This document shows, in pieces, positions 1 to 10,263 of a stretch of DNA of 64,000 bases (its first letter is position 1; each line of letters begins with the position of its first letter). A program made the position numbers and the translations under genes. Below the pieces are notes generated by a model, which had not been told where the DNA came from, made no database searches, and saw only the letters and a program-made list of their open reading frames with translations. Origin of the DNA: Flavobacteriales bacterium (lineage in GTDB: Bacteria > Bacteroidota > Bacteroidia > Flavobacteriales_E > Vicingaceae); the NCBI GenBank assembly GCA_013359255.1, contig JABWCF010000003.1, positions 186,001-250,000 of the forward strand, read 5' to 3'.

Positions 1-3000
1 CGGCATCATACATTCTGTACGGACGGTTTACGCGTATCTTTATCCGTGTTTCGGTGGGTATTATTCCATCCTTTATCGGTAACAACTTCTTACCTTCCTG
101 CAACATCGGCATTCCTACATAAGAACAAGCACGCCATACTCTACGCAAGGCGTTGGCACTGCCATCTTCTAAGTTGCTCTTTATAAAGGTGCCTCCATCG
201 TAAGCCGGCATTTTGTCGGTAGGTTGTAGGTTCTCTTCTTCTAAACTTTCTCTAAATACATACAGATAATGCTTGCCTCCCCATCGGGTTTCCTGCACTA
301 ACTGTCCACCTTGAAACACCCAACCGTCTTCTAACACTTCACTAGGGTTCCATAGCATATCTCTTCCGTTCTCTCCGGCTAACCAACTGTCTTCGCCAAA
401 GGCCATGTTTAACCTTGTTCCGCTTACTACATCTATAGCATAGCCCGGAAACCAGCCCATGCCTTGTCCACTTCCGTCCGACTGTCCGTTAATATCTACA
501 CTGGGCGATTTGCGGGGAGCTAATCGTTTGGCTCCGCCTTCGGATAACACTGTGCTCTCCTGGGTCTCTAACACCACACAGCGGGTCCACTTACTTTTAT
601 CGGGGGTAAATACAATATCTATATTGGGTAAATAATCTAGTTTGGATAATTGCACGGTAATGTTATCGTATCCCGGGGTGTGTTTAGCCTGCCCTTGTGG
701 ATACGAAACCAAACGATAGGGGGCAAATGTACGACTGAGCATCTTCTCAAAGTCTTCATTCGGATCAATGCTCAAATAGTCATCGTAGGCTGCACAGGGA
801 TCGCTATTGTCGGCTGTTTTGGTGCCTCCGGAGCGTATCCAGTTGTAATTGCTGCAGCCGTCTTTATCTTCTACTCCACTCAGCCATTTTTGCGTACTGT
901 CGGTATATTCTATCTCGGTAGAAATATAACCACTGCCTTCGTTCTTCTCTTTGCCGGGTACTGCTACCTGAGAAATGTTTACGGATATGCCTAACTCGGG
1001 AATAAGCTGCTCATACCCCACTTTGATAAACTTATCGCTCTTAATCGTTACATTATCGCCTATCACTTCCCAACTCATCGTGTCGGGGTGGTTTGTGGTG
1101 CCTTCCTGCTTAAATTTAATGGTAAACTCGCCTCCAGGTACATTAAGGGGGTCTACTACTTTTATATTTAAAGGACCTTTGCCGGATTGGTAGGTAATCT
1201 CGCCTACTTTGGTCTGGCTTACTATAGCCTCTTCGCTTTCACGCGTTAAAGCTACCGATATACCTCCATTTCCGCGTCCATCTACGCGAGTTATCTGTGG
1301 CTGATCGCCATACTGGGCATGCTGAACTGTGCCGCCTGCCTCGGGGGTGGGTTTATGGGGGATGGCACTGTAACTCCTGATAGATCCTACGGCTGCCTTT
1401 CTGCTTGCTATATAAGGCTTCTTTTGTCCGTCTAGTTTTAATGGGTCGTTCGGATCGTATTTCTTATAGTTGTTGTACGCATATGCTATAGCGATATAAT
1501 AATAGGTCTTATGGTTTACCATGCGCTTGTTCCCGGTGGCAAACTCATCGTTTACAATCCTAAAACTGTGACGTACGCCCTTGTCTTCTCCGTTAACCAT
1601 CATCTGAGGAATATTGGCGTTCATCTCTTCGCTGTACGAAAAGTTTATTAATTTACTTACTCCGTCTTTTACATCGCATTGGGCTACTAAACGAGCCTTG
1701 TCGGGGTTGTTAATGTCGGTAATCGATACCGAAGCATCTTTTACCTGATAAATCTGATACCCCTGAAAGGTATATTTTTTTAACTCTTGCTTTTGTTGGG
1801 GGGTCAACACTACGCCATCTAAGGTATCGGGTAATTGGATAAAAGGGTCTATCTCTACGTACTCGTCTTTAAAGTTGTTTGATATCGTCCGGTTGCTTAA
1901 GTAGATAATTACCTCTCGGTCTAACTCTTGTATCGTTACATCGGGAGCATCGGGACCGTCTAGTACTTTAAAACAGTTATCAAATAATGCCTGGGCCTTA
2001 TCATCGGCTATGCGCAACTTCTCTACCGAGGCAAAGGGGCCTCCACTGGTGGCTCGCTCCCATACTGTTCCCACCGTGATGTCGTTCACGGCTCCGGGTA
2101 ACAAGGTAAAGGGGCCTGCACTCTGAATAAACCTCCGGTCTCCGGCTACATTCCCTGCTGTTTCTTCGGTCCAGTTTGTTCCGGCTGATATCCCTTTGGT
2201 AGCCCAATTTAGAGGATCACTATTACCGGGAAACATGTGTTTGCTTAATACTGTTCCGCCTTTGCCGTTTCCTCCAAAGGTAAAAGGGGTACCGTCTCGC
2301 CAGATGCCTCGCATATAATTATAATGGTCTAAGGCCGTTACTGGATCGCCCTGTGGACCGCCTCCTATATTGTAGTAGTTGAACAAAAACATGCCCATGC
2401 GCTCATTATCGGCTACCCCATCGCCATAGCCCAAACCTAAGCCCGGGTACGGAATGCCTCCCTGCTGAAGGGCTATGCTCACATTTTCGGTAAGTGGGTT
2501 ATCCATTCCATCATTGTCTTGATAAGGACCTTCGAAAAAGTCTATCCCTACGGAAGGAGGCTGGTTGCCGTAACCGATTACGCCATTGCCGTCTTCATCA
2601 AAGGCATCACCATTATATGCATACCCTAAGCCTCGCTGTACATCGCATCCTACATAATCGTCTGCGGCATATCCTAAATCACAATCTACCCACTGACCAA
2701 AAAAGGTATTGGTTAAGGTAAAGGTTGAGCGGTTTATCAACTCATAGTTATAAAAGGTCATATTATTTATCTCATCGTTGGTAGAAAAAGCAAAGGCTTG
2801 TGCCCGTATCTCCATACCTATGGCAGGACTCGTGGGGTCGTTGTGTACGTTCCCTTTATCGTTAAACACCCACCAAAAGGTCTCATCGCCAAATAAACGA
2901 ATATCCCTTACCTTGCGGCAATCTATATTCCCTTTTAAATCGTAATACGGATAATCGCCTGAGCCTTCCGGATCATACACCCCATCCCCATCTCTATCGT

Positions 3001-3586
3001 AAAAAGGAGCTAAATAAAAATCTTGCCCTAAACTCACATCGCCATGGGCTGGCCACTCTAATATGCTCTTGGGCACCTTATAGTCCGAAGGATCTGTCTT
3101 ACCACTCTCAAACCACGCTACAAAAGCATCTACTTCTTCTCGCGTTATCTTGAAATATTTATCCCATTTCGCACAGGTGGCAGGGTCTATCTCCGCAGTG
3201 GTCGTGTTTAAGGGGCCAGCCCAGTAATTATTGCCTCCGGTGCCAAAGGTAGCTGCCGCTAATTTTAACTGACCGTTTACATCCTGACCTCCCATCCACA
3301 ACGCTCCGGCAAAGATCGAATAAGACCCCGAGCCTTTTGGTACTTCATAGCCCGATATAAGGTTCGCTCCGCGTTGAGTCCACATCCTACCGGATGTCCC
3401 GTCTATCCTCGCTCGTACATTGTTTAACTCCAAATACGTAAACGATGTGGCAGGATTACAGTTCGCAGCTATCTTCGAGGTGGAACCGCCTCCATTGGCC
3501 AATACCGTACTTACTTCTTGTACTACCCCCTCTCGGTTTACTTTCTCTGCATTTCGGGCGGTAAGATTCATATATTTAATTATCAT
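1..3586 (-). CDS. Large hypothetical protein, partial (C-terminus beyond left edge), downstream partner of the TonB-dependent receptor
   Basis: Manual reverse-strand translation is open from ATG 3586 (or 3571) to base 1: MIIKYMNLTARNAEKVNREGVVQEVSTVLANGG...NNVRARIDGTSGRMWTQRGANLISGYEVPKGSGSYSIFAGALWMGGQDVNG... ending ...PTETRIKIRVNRPYRMYDA. Absent from the ORF track, apparently because it has no stop inside the window. Starts 10 bp after the TonB receptor stop. Confidence 0.85.
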   Translation of the reverse strand, partial: MIIKYMNLTARNAEKVNREGVVQEVSTVLANGGGSTSKIAANCNPATSFTYLELNNVRARIDGTSGRMWTQRGANLISGYEVPKGSGSYSIFAGALWMGGQDVNGQLKLAAATFGTGGNNYWAGPLNTTTAEIDPATCAKWDKYFKITREEVDAFVAWFESGKTDPSDYKVPKSILEWPAHGDVSLGQDFYLAPFYDRDGDGVYDPEGSGDYPYYDLKGNIDCRKVRDIRLFGDETFWWVFNDKGNVHNDPTSPAIGMEIRAQAFAFSTNDEINNMTFYNYELINRSTFTLTNTFFGQWVDCDLGYAADDYVGCDVQRGLGYAYNGDAFDEDGNGVIGYGNQPPSVGIDFFEGPYQDNDGMDNPLTENVSIALQQGGIPYPGLGLGYGDGVADNERMGMFLFNYYNIGGGPQGDPVTALDHYNYMRGIWRDGTPFTFGGNGKGGTVLSKHMFPGNSDPLNWATKGISAGTNWTEETAGNVAGDRRFIQSAGPFTLLPGAVNDITVGTVWERATSGGPFASVEKLRIADDKAQALFDNCFKVLDGPDAPDVTIQELDREVIIYLSNRTISNNFKDEYVEIDPFIQLPDTLDGVVLTPQQKQELKKYTFQGYQIYQVKDASVSITDINNPDKARLVAQCDVKDGVSKLINFSYSEEMNANIPQMMVNGEDKGVRHSFRIVNDEFATGNKRMVNHKTYYYIAIAYAYNNYKKYDPNDPLKLDGQKKPYIASRKAAVGSIRSYSAIPHKPTPEAGGTVQHAQYGDQPQITRVDGRGNGGISVALTRESEEAIVSQTKVGEITYQSGKGPLNIKVVDPLNVPGGEFTIKFKQEGTTNHPDTMSWEVIGDNVTIKSDKFIKVGYEQLIPELGISVNISQVAVPGKEKNEGSGYISTEIEYTDSTQKWLSGVEDKDGCSNYNWIRSGGTKTADNSDPCAAYDDYLSIDPNEDFEKMLSRTFAPYRLVSYPQGQAKHTPGYDNITVQLSKLDYLPNIDIVFTPDKSKWTRCVVLETQESTVLSEGGAKRLAPRKSPSVDINGQSDGSGQGMGWFPGYAIDVVSGTRLNMAFGEDSWLAGENGRDMLWNPSEVLEDGWVFQGGQLVQETRWGGKHYLYVFRESLEEENLQPTDKMPAYDGGTFIKSNLEDGSANALRRVWRACSYVGMPMLQEGKKLLPIKDGIIPTETRIKIRVNRPYRMYDA

Positions 3587-3596
3587 CACTTATAAA

Positions 3597-6500
3597 TTAG
3601 AAGTTAAGAACTACGCCCAATCGTACACGTCTCGGTAAGCTGAAATATCCGGGATTTTGAAGTTTCAAGCTATACAAATCTCTGAAAGATTGCTCATCGT
3701 TTTGAGAAGAAATAAACGGTTCGTATCGTGGATCATTAAGATAGCTGTCATCATCAGGGTTTCCTGTTGTTGGATATACACTTAATACATTTTTGGTATT
3801 TAAAAGATTTAGAACTTGAATGTACACATTAAGAGCGGCCATTTTTACCTCTTCACCTTCTTTTGCTTTGCCTAACTGCAAATCCAAGTTTTTATCTACT
3901 TTCAAATCTACGGTGTAAATCCAAGGAAGTCTTGAACCGTTTAGAGAGCCTACGGTTTGAGTATTTCCTTGGCTATATAAGCCATAAGGAATAATGTTCG
4001 ACTGTTTTGTATAAGGGGTCCCTGAACCCATTCTAAAAGAGAAGTTAGCTCCTGCATCGGCAAAAATTTCTTTCCCCCCTATTACAGGTCCATTATAATT
4101 TTTTCCTCCTGCAAAACGATAATCAAGTACTCCTGTAAATGCATGGCGTTGATCAAAAGACAACGGAAAAATGGTTCGCAAATTAGGTTGTCCGGAGTTA
4201 ACTAAGTTTAAACTAGTGGTAGCATCTGAACCTGTGCCATCTGCAAATTGAAGTGTGTAACTAGCTCTAATAGAAATGTTTTTTACTCTTCTTAAATCGT
4301 AGGAAACAGTAGTACCTTTAACAGTTCCAAAGTCGAGATTTCCATAAGTTTTATACGAAACAGGATATGCTCCAATTACGTTTTTTACCTGAATCATATC
4401 TCTCATTTCTCTATAGAAACCAGATAATTTTAAAGAGGAGAAATTGTTTAATTTTTGTTGAAATCCTAATTCATAATCAATCGTTTTTTCGGGTTTTAAA
4501 TCAGGGTTATTTATTACATCTCCTGTATTCGATTTAATAAATTGATAATCGCTCGGATCAAAACGTAATCCGGTAGATGGTCTTTGAATTAATATGTCAT
4601 AATGAGCAAAGAATAAGGCTTCATCTGAAATAGGGAAGGAGAAAGATATACGAGGCATTGCGTTTACCTGTGGTTTATAATCTCTGAATGATTGAGAAGT
4701 TAAATCGGTTTGTGGGTTTCTTTTTTCCGGATCAACTAACCATGGGGTAACACCTTCAGCGTTTCCAATAATATTAGGGTCAGTAATTCGTTCGCCTTTG
4801 GCATTATACCAAATATCTCCATCTCGATAACCGGTGATATTATCTGCATTCGGATCATTCACATCACTAACATATACTACAAAATCATCGCCTATGTTAG
4901 AGGGCTTGTCATGATCAACTTCTCCTGCTTTTACTGTAGGGAACATTGAATAAGGATCTGTTAAAACCGGTTGGTTTGCATCAAATCGGTCTACACGAAC
5001 ACCTACGTTGAAGATTAAATCATCAAATGCAAATTTGTCTTGCAAATAAACTGATGAATAGATTGGGTTAAAAGACGGAATTAAACGTGTGAAATATCCA
5101 TTTTCATCTTTTTTAGTAAAATAATCGTCTAAAGATGGTCTTCCACTAATTTTCTTTCCGGTATGGTCGTAGCCCGAATAGCTCACATAACTTGATCTAA
5201 ATCCTTGATTTAATAATTCGTCTGCACTGAAGTAGTCAATTTTCCAAACATCCGGACCATAAGAGTCAAAATCAATAAAATCGGTACCATCAACAGCTAA
5301 TCCTAATGATTCGCGTAAATTCTTATCGAACAAAGACTGGGATTCTGCATCGTATAATCTGTTGTAGGTATATGTAGGGATACCAAAATCATAAGAGATG
5401 GTAGGATTAGATAAATCTAGCTGTGTAATATGGTTGTTTACTAAATTGCGACCTCTTTCCCATAAACCAACTGGAGAAACGGAGTAAAATCGGTCATCTC
5501 GTTGTTCAAATTCAAAACCAAAAGTAAAAGAATGATCTTTAATTTCTGCCGAACCTATGGCACTAATTCTGAATTGACTGTTATTGAAAACCGAATTTTG
5601 ATTCCACAAATACCCGGGAGCTCTCCACATATCATAAATATTGCGTGGCAAATCTCCATTTAGTAAACCTCCACCTTGTCTTACATTTACTGCATTATCG
5701 TAATTTCCTTCTACTTCATCGTATAATTTATAGTACCTTTTTGTGTAATTAGAAAGTACGGGATTAATTGTGCTGTCGTATTCAAAGTTGTAAGCCACTT
5801 GTCTAAAATTATCGTGAACGAAAGCAGGTTGATTATCAATAAAACCAATTCCATAGTTATTAATGTATTCTGAAGTAAACTTACCTACATAACCATAATG
5901 TGCCAAGTTATCCTTGTGTCTTCCATCGAATGTGCGTTGTGTTTGCTTAGTATAGTCTACCTGTACAGAGAAATAAGCATTTTTAATTAATGAGGCCGAC
6001 TCCTCAGTATCTTGAGAAGGATTAGAAAAACGTTGTGTAAAGCGTCCAAAAACACGCCAAGTATTATCATGCCGTTCCGGATTATTTTTATAATTAAATA
6101 AAGAATAATCGTAAACAAATATGTTTCTTTTCTTGTAATCGTACGAACCCCCGAAAGTTAAATTCATACTTTTATTGAGGGTTACATCTAATTTGGCAGC
6201 AAGATTTATACCTCTTCTGGCTACATTCTGCCTATACTTCACCCTTTCGAAATCGTTAATTCTAGTAAATTCTGCATTTGGAAAGGTGCCGGAAGTGTAG
6301 CCAGATGGTCTTAGCGGAGTTTCTTCGATGGCAAGTAACGAGCTATCTTTTATTCTCCAACCACCCATAGCAGAAGGTCTGTCATCTAATTCTGACATTA
6401 ACTCTCCGGATAGGAAAAAACCAAACAATGCATCTTGTTTGTTCCCTGCACTATCTTTCTTTACCAAAAGAGGGCCTGAAACATTAAATCCTAAAAGGTT

Positions 6501-7274
6501 AAAGCCGAATTTATCTAAACCATATACGTTATCCTTTAATCTGAAACCAGAGCCTGTATACTCCAATCCTCCAAAAAATTCTTTAGATGCCCCTCTAGTT
6601 GTTATACTAATAATACCACCTGTTGCATCTCCATACTGGGCTGGCAAACCACCTGTAATAACCGAAACCTGCTCTATAGCAGCTTTTGGAAGATTTTGAG
6701 AACCTCTTACTTTCATTCCATCGATATAAACATCTGTACCATCTTCTCTGGCGCCTCGGATACTGACTGAAGAACCTCCGTCATCTTTTGTATAAACACC
6801 ACCTACGGTTGCAGCGAAGGAGGTGGCATCTCTTCCTGCCATTTTATCAATATCTTCTCGAGTAACCGTACCACCCGATTGGGTTTGGTCTTTAGAAATA
6901 AGAGGCACTTCGTATTCTATTACTTCAAATGCTTCCAAAGCTATACCTTGCAAAAGTTTTACATCTAAAAACTGTATTTTACCGGACATTATAACTACTC
7001 CGGTTTGTTTTTGTTGCTGATATCCTACATATGAAATCAACACATCATAGGTGCCCGGAGGTATAGAAGTTACTGTGTATTTACCGTCAAAATCGGTTTG
7101 GGCTCCTGCCACCTGATTTCCGTTTAACGAAACTACAATATTGGCAAAGGGTAAGCCTTCTCCTGTTTCTTTATCTTTAATTGTTCCCTTTAGAGTTCCT
7201 TGTCCTACTTGTGCATAAACCGAACCAATTATTGAGGCATAGGTTAAGATAGCAATGGTAAATCGTTTAAACAT
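3597..7274 (-). CDS. TonB-dependent receptor with N-terminal carboxypeptidase-regulatory-like domain
   Basis: Signal peptide, CarboxypepD_reg-like domain (GTLKGTIKDKETGEGLPFANIVVSLNG...TDFDGKYTVTSIPPGTYDVLISYVGY), plug (SVSIRGAREDGTDVYIDGMKV), long beta-barrel ending ...RRVRLGVVLNF. Confidence 0.95.
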   Translation of the reverse strand: MFKRFTIAILTYASIIGSVYAQVGQGTLKGTIKDKETGEGLPFANIVVSLNGNQVAGAQTDFDGKYTVTSIPPGTYDVLISYVGYQQQKQTGVVIMSGKIQFLDVKLLQGIALEAFEVIEYEVPLISKDQTQSGGTVTREDIDKMAGRDATSFAATVGGVYTKDDGGSSVSIRGAREDGTDVYIDGMKVRGSQNLPKAAIEQVSVITGGLPAQYGDATGGIISITTRGASKEFFGGLEYTGSGFRLKDNVYGLDKFGFNLLGFNVSGPLLVKKDSAGNKQDALFGFFLSGELMSELDDRPSAMGGWRIKDSSLLAIEETPLRPSGYTSGTFPNAEFTRINDFERVKYRQNVARRGINLAAKLDVTLNKSMNLTFGGSYDYKKRNIFVYDYSLFNYKNNPERHDNTWRVFGRFTQRFSNPSQDTEESASLIKNAYFSVQVDYTKQTQRTFDGRHKDNLAHYGYVGKFTSEYINNYGIGFIDNQPAFVHDNFRQVAYNFEYDSTINPVLSNYTKRYYKLYDEVEGNYDNAVNVRQGGGLLNGDLPRNIYDMWRAPGYLWNQNSVFNNSQFRISAIGSAEIKDHSFTFGFEFEQRDDRFYSVSPVGLWERGRNLVNNHITQLDLSNPTISYDFGIPTYTYNRLYDAESQSLFDKNLRESLGLAVDGTDFIDFDSYGPDVWKIDYFSADELLNQGFRSSYVSYSGYDHTGKKISGRPSLDDYFTKKDENGYFTRLIPSFNPIYSSVYLQDKFAFDDLIFNVGVRVDRFDANQPVLTDPYSMFPTVKAGEVDHDKPSNIGDDFVVYVSDVNDPNADNITGYRDGDIWYNAKGERITDPNIIGNAEGVTPWLVDPEKRNPQTDLTSQSFRDYKPQVNAMPRISFSFPISDEALFFAHYDILIQRPSTGLRFDPSDYQFIKSNTGDVINNPDLKPEKTIDYELGFQQKLNNFSSLKLSGFYREMRDMIQVKNVIGAYPVSYKTYGNLDFGTVKGTTVSYDLRRVKNISIRASYTLQFADGTGSDATTSLNLVNSGQPNLRTIFPLSFDQRHAFTGVLDYRFAGGKNYNGPVIGGKEIFADAGANFSFRMGSGTPYTKQSNIIPYGLYSQGNTQTVGSLNGSRLPWIYTVDLKVDKNLDLQLGKAKEGEEVKMAALNVYIQVLNLLNTKNVLSVYPTTGNPDDDSYLNDPRYEPFISSQNDEQSFRDLYSLKLQNPGYFSLPRRVRLGVVLNF

Positions 7275-7416
7275 AGATAGCCTGTTTGTGTTATACTTTG
7301 TTATTTGTGCAAAAAATATAGGTCGTAAAGATATGAAAATATAATTTTCAATTCCAAATATTTAAACTTCGTTTAATTTAATATTAATTTAAAAGCAAGA
7401 TTTTTAGAGCATTGTG

Positions 7417-7707
7417 TCATTTTTTTCCAAACCACCTCCATAAAAAAAAGGGTTTTTTATTTTGCTTTAATCGTTTTGACTTCTTTTTCGTTTCCTTCAT
7501 TCTTTTTCTAGTTTCTTTCGATTGAATTTTCATGTGTCGCTTTCTGCCTTTCTCCATGGCTTCTTCGCCTGCCTTCTTTTTGGCTTCATCTTGCTTCTCT
7601 AATTGCTTTTGGCGGTTTTTTAATTGCCTTTCGTTTCCTTGCGAATAGGCTGAAAAACCAAATATCAGTAAACAAAAAAGAAAAACTACTTTACATCCGT
7701 TTCGCAT
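7417..7707 (-). CDS. Small secreted Lys/Arg/Glu-rich protein of unknown function
   Basis: Signal peptide ending at ...FSAYSQ, then a highly charged tail ending KKPFFLWRWFGKK. Confidence 0.7.
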   Translation of the reverse strand: MRNGCKVVFLFCLLIFGFSAYSQGNERQLKNRQKQLEKQDEAKKKAGEEAMEKGRKRHMKIQSKETRKRMKETKKKSKRLKQNKKPFFLWRWFGKK

Positions 7708-7748
7708 CTCAAAAAGTATTTTTACAATAATACGTAATTTCGTAAAAA

Positions 7749-8174
7749 ATGAAATCGTTTTTTATATATCGGTTTTGGATTGTTTTTTTATGTGTATTTG
7801 TATCTTGCAAAAAGAATACAGAATCTGCCATACCGTACGTAAGTGTGAACTTTTACATTTATACTTCCGATCCCGATTTTATTGATTTAAATGCCGTTGG
7901 TGGTTGGACTTATGTAACTGGGGGTTCGAGGGGAATTATTATTTACCGATATTCAAATACCGAGTTTAAGGCCTACGATAGGCATTGCACCTATAACCCC
8001 TCTAATTCCTGTGCATTGGTTTCAGTTGATGTAAACAATATTCAAGCAAGTGATGTTTGCTGCGGATCGGTATTTTCTTTGATTGATGGTTCTGTAAACA
8101 ATGGTCCTGCAGGATTCCCATTAAAACAATACCAAACCAGTTTTGACGGAAGCAGGTTACATGTGTATAATTAA
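7749..8174 (+). CDS. Lipoprotein with a degenerate Rieske-like fold
   Basis: Lipobox FVSCKK; YDRHCTYNPSN...DVCCGSVFSLIDGSVNNGPAGFPLKQYQTSFDGSRLHVYN resembles the Rieske CxH...CxxH layout, but without His ligands. Confidence 0.7.
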   Translation: MKSFFIYRFWIVFLCVFVSCKKNTESAIPYVSVNFYIYTSDPDFIDLNAVGGWTYVTGGSRGIIIYRYSNTEFKAYDRHCTYNPSNSCALVSVDVNNIQASDVCCGSVFSLIDGSVNNGPAGFPLKQYQTSFDGSRLHVYN

Positions 8175-8176
8175 AT

Positions 8177-8203
8177 AAAAAAGGTGGGATATCCCACCTT
8201 TTT
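8177..8203. terminator. Bidirectional rho-independent terminator between convergent genes
   Basis: Near-perfect inverted repeat AAAAAAGGTGGGAT/ATCCCACCTTTTT. Confidence 0.9.
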
Positions 8204-8223
8204 ATTTCACAAATTTTTATTGA

Positions 8224-9546
8224 TTAATATCTGTAATATTCGGGTTTATAGGGGCCGTTTACATTTACACCTATATATTCCGCTTGTTCAGAGGAAAGCA
8301 CATCGAGCTCTACACCAATTTTTGCTAAGTGTAAGCGAGCTACTTTTTCATCGAGGTGTTTCGGTAGCATATACACTTCGTTTTTATAATTTGCCGAATG
8401 ATTCCATAATTCGAGTTGTGCCATTACCTGATTGGTAAATGAGTTGCTCATTACAAAAGAAGGATGACCCATAGCACAGCCTAAATTCACCAATCGTCCC
8501 TCGGCTAAAAGAATAATATCTTTTCCGTTAATGGTGTACATATCTACTTGTGGTTTGATTGTATTTTTTGTATGCCCATAATTTTTGTTTAGCCAGGCTA
8601 CATCAATTTCTGTATCGAAATGCCCTATGTTACAAACAATGGTTTTATCTTTCATTTTTTCGAAATGACGACCCACAATAATGTCCTTGTTTCCTGTAGT
8701 AGTTACAATGATATCTCCTTGGTCAATTACATTATCCATTTTTTTAACAGCATAACCGTCCATAGCAGCTTGCAGTGCACAAATAGGGTCTATTTCGGTT
8801 ACAATTACTCTGGCACCGGCTCCTCTCAGCGAGGCAGCCGAACCTTTTCCTACATCTCCATAGCCTGCTACAATAGCCACTTTCCCTGCAATCATTATAT
8901 CGGTAGCTCTTCTTATAGCATCTACCAATGATTCTTTGCAACCATATTTGTTATCAAATTTCGATTTAGTAACCGAATCGTTTATATTGATAGCAGGCAT
9001 TAGTAAGGTTCCATTTTTCATTCTTTCGTACAATCTATGTACACCTGTAGTAGTTTCTTCCGAAAGTCCTTTAATCTCTTTTGCTAATTCGGGATAATGG
9101 TCAAAAACCATATTGGTTAAATCGCCCCCGTCATCTAAAATCATGTTGAGAGGCTTTCCGTCTTTAAATGCAAAAAGAGTTTGCTCTATACACCAGTTAA
9201 ATTCTTCTTCGTTCATTCCTTTCCATGCAAAAACAGGAACTCTCGTAGCAGCAATAGCTGCAGCGGCCTGATCTTGTGTAGAAAATATGTTACACGAAGA
9301 CCAACTTACTTCTGCTCCGAGATGTGTAAGTGTTTCTATAAGTACTGCCGTTTGAATAGTCATGTGTAAACAACCGGCAATGCGAGCTCCTTTTAATGGT
9401 TTTGTATTTCCATATTCTTCGCGAATGGCTATTAAACCTGGCATTTCGGCTTCGGCTAATTTTATTTCTTTTCTGCCCCATTCGGCCAAAGAAATGTCTT
9501 TAACTTTGTATGGTAGTTTTTTCACTTGAGTGTTTTTATCGTTCAT
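8224..9546 (-). CDS. ahcY: Adenosylhomocysteinase
   Basis: SAHH motifs ([54 protein letters not shown]-terminal PYKPEYYRY). Likely start is the internal Met MNDKNTQ at 9546; the ORF extends to 9576. Confidence 0.97.
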   Translation of the reverse strand: MNDKNTQVKKLPYKVKDISLAEWGRKEIKLAEAEMPGLIAIREEYGNTKPLKGARIAGCLHMTIQTAVLIETLTHLGAEVSWSSCNIFSTQDQAAAAIAATRVPVFAWKGMNEEEFNWCIEQTLFAFKDGKPLNMILDDGGDLTNMVFDHYPELAKEIKGLSEETTTGVHRLYERMKNGTLLMPAININDSVTKSKFDNKYGCKESLVDAIRRATDIMIAGKVAIVAGYGDVGKGSAASLRGAGARVIVTEIDPICALQAAMDGYAVKKMDNVIDQGDIIVTTTGNKDIIVGRHFEKMKDKTIVCNIGHFDTEIDVAWLNKNYGHTKNTIKPQVDMYTINGKDIILLAEGRLVNLGCAMGHPSFVMSNSFTNQVMAQLELWNHSANYKNEVYMLPKHLDEKVARLHLAKIGVELDVLSSEQAEYIGVNVNGPYKPEYYRY

Positions 9547-9599
9547 GATGTTGGGTATATTTTTTAAGAAAATCAAAATTACATTATTTAGCAGTATTA

Positions 9600-10250
9600 T
9601 TGAATTTAATTATGCCTATTTTTTTTGTTAGTAAACCAAGTCCTTTTTCTACTCTTGGTATTTGGAAAATTTCCGAGTCCTTATCGGAACTAGACACAGG
9701 TGTAAACAGTCATTTGTTTTCCAAATTCGAGTTTATCAAATATCCTCCTGTAAAACTTCAAAAAATTTGTACTGCTTTACTTATCGAAAAGATACACCCC
9801 GGATTACATAGTAAAATAACATATACAGAGAATGGAAAACCGGAAATTTTAAATTCAACTCTGCATATTTCTATTTCGCATAACACCCATTTTTCCGTTG
9901 TTTTAATTAGCAATATTGTGTGCGGAGTAGATGCAGAGATTGTAAGCCATAAGGCAGAAAAAATAAAAAACAAGTTTTTATGTCCCGAAGAAATCAAATT
10001 GCTTGAAAACATGGGTGGCAATCAAAACGAAGCTTTCACACTCGCGTGGTGTATTAAAGAAAGTGTTTTTAAATGGTATGCCAAAGGGAATGTGAATTTC
10101 AAAGAACATATCGGTATAAAAAAAATGTTATTTAATGAAAATAAAAGGGAGGCTTCTGTAATATTTAGCAAGGGGAAGGGAGAAAATAAAAACATACGCT
10201 TACATTTACAAAAATTTGAGAATTGTGCAGTAGCATACACTCTTGGATAA
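9600..10250 (+). CDS. 4'-phosphopantetheinyl transferase superfamily protein
   Basis: [25 protein letters not shown] and [18 protein letters not shown] (PPTase motifs). Confidence 0.85.
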   Translation: MNLIMPIFFVSKPSPFSTLGIWKISESLSELDTGVNSHLFSKFEFIKYPPVKLQKICTALLIEKIHPGLHSKITYTENGKPEILNSTLHISISHNTHFSVVLISNIVCGVDAEIVSHKAEKIKNKFLCPEEIKLLENMGGNQNEAFTLAWCIKESVFKWYAKGNVNFKEHIGIKKMLFNENKREASVIFSKGKGENKNIRLHLQKFENCAVAYTLG

Positions 10251-10263
10251 TATTTTTTTTATA

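Noticed and set aside
650-2721. Plus- and minus-strand small ORFs at 650-994, 975-1193, 2001-2207, 2494-2721
   Set aside because: All lie in wrong frames of the continuous minus-strand ORF 1-3586.
3420-3638. 72-aa plus-strand ORF
   Set aside because: Antisense to the start of the large minus-strand gene and the end of the receptor gene.
6328-6699. 123-aa plus-strand ORF antisense to the TonB receptor
   Set aside because: Shadow ORF; the minus-strand receptor is strongly supported.
8620-8931. 103-aa plus-strand ORF (and the other ORFs overlapping ahcY)
   Set aside because: Antisense to the well-supported ahcY reading frame.
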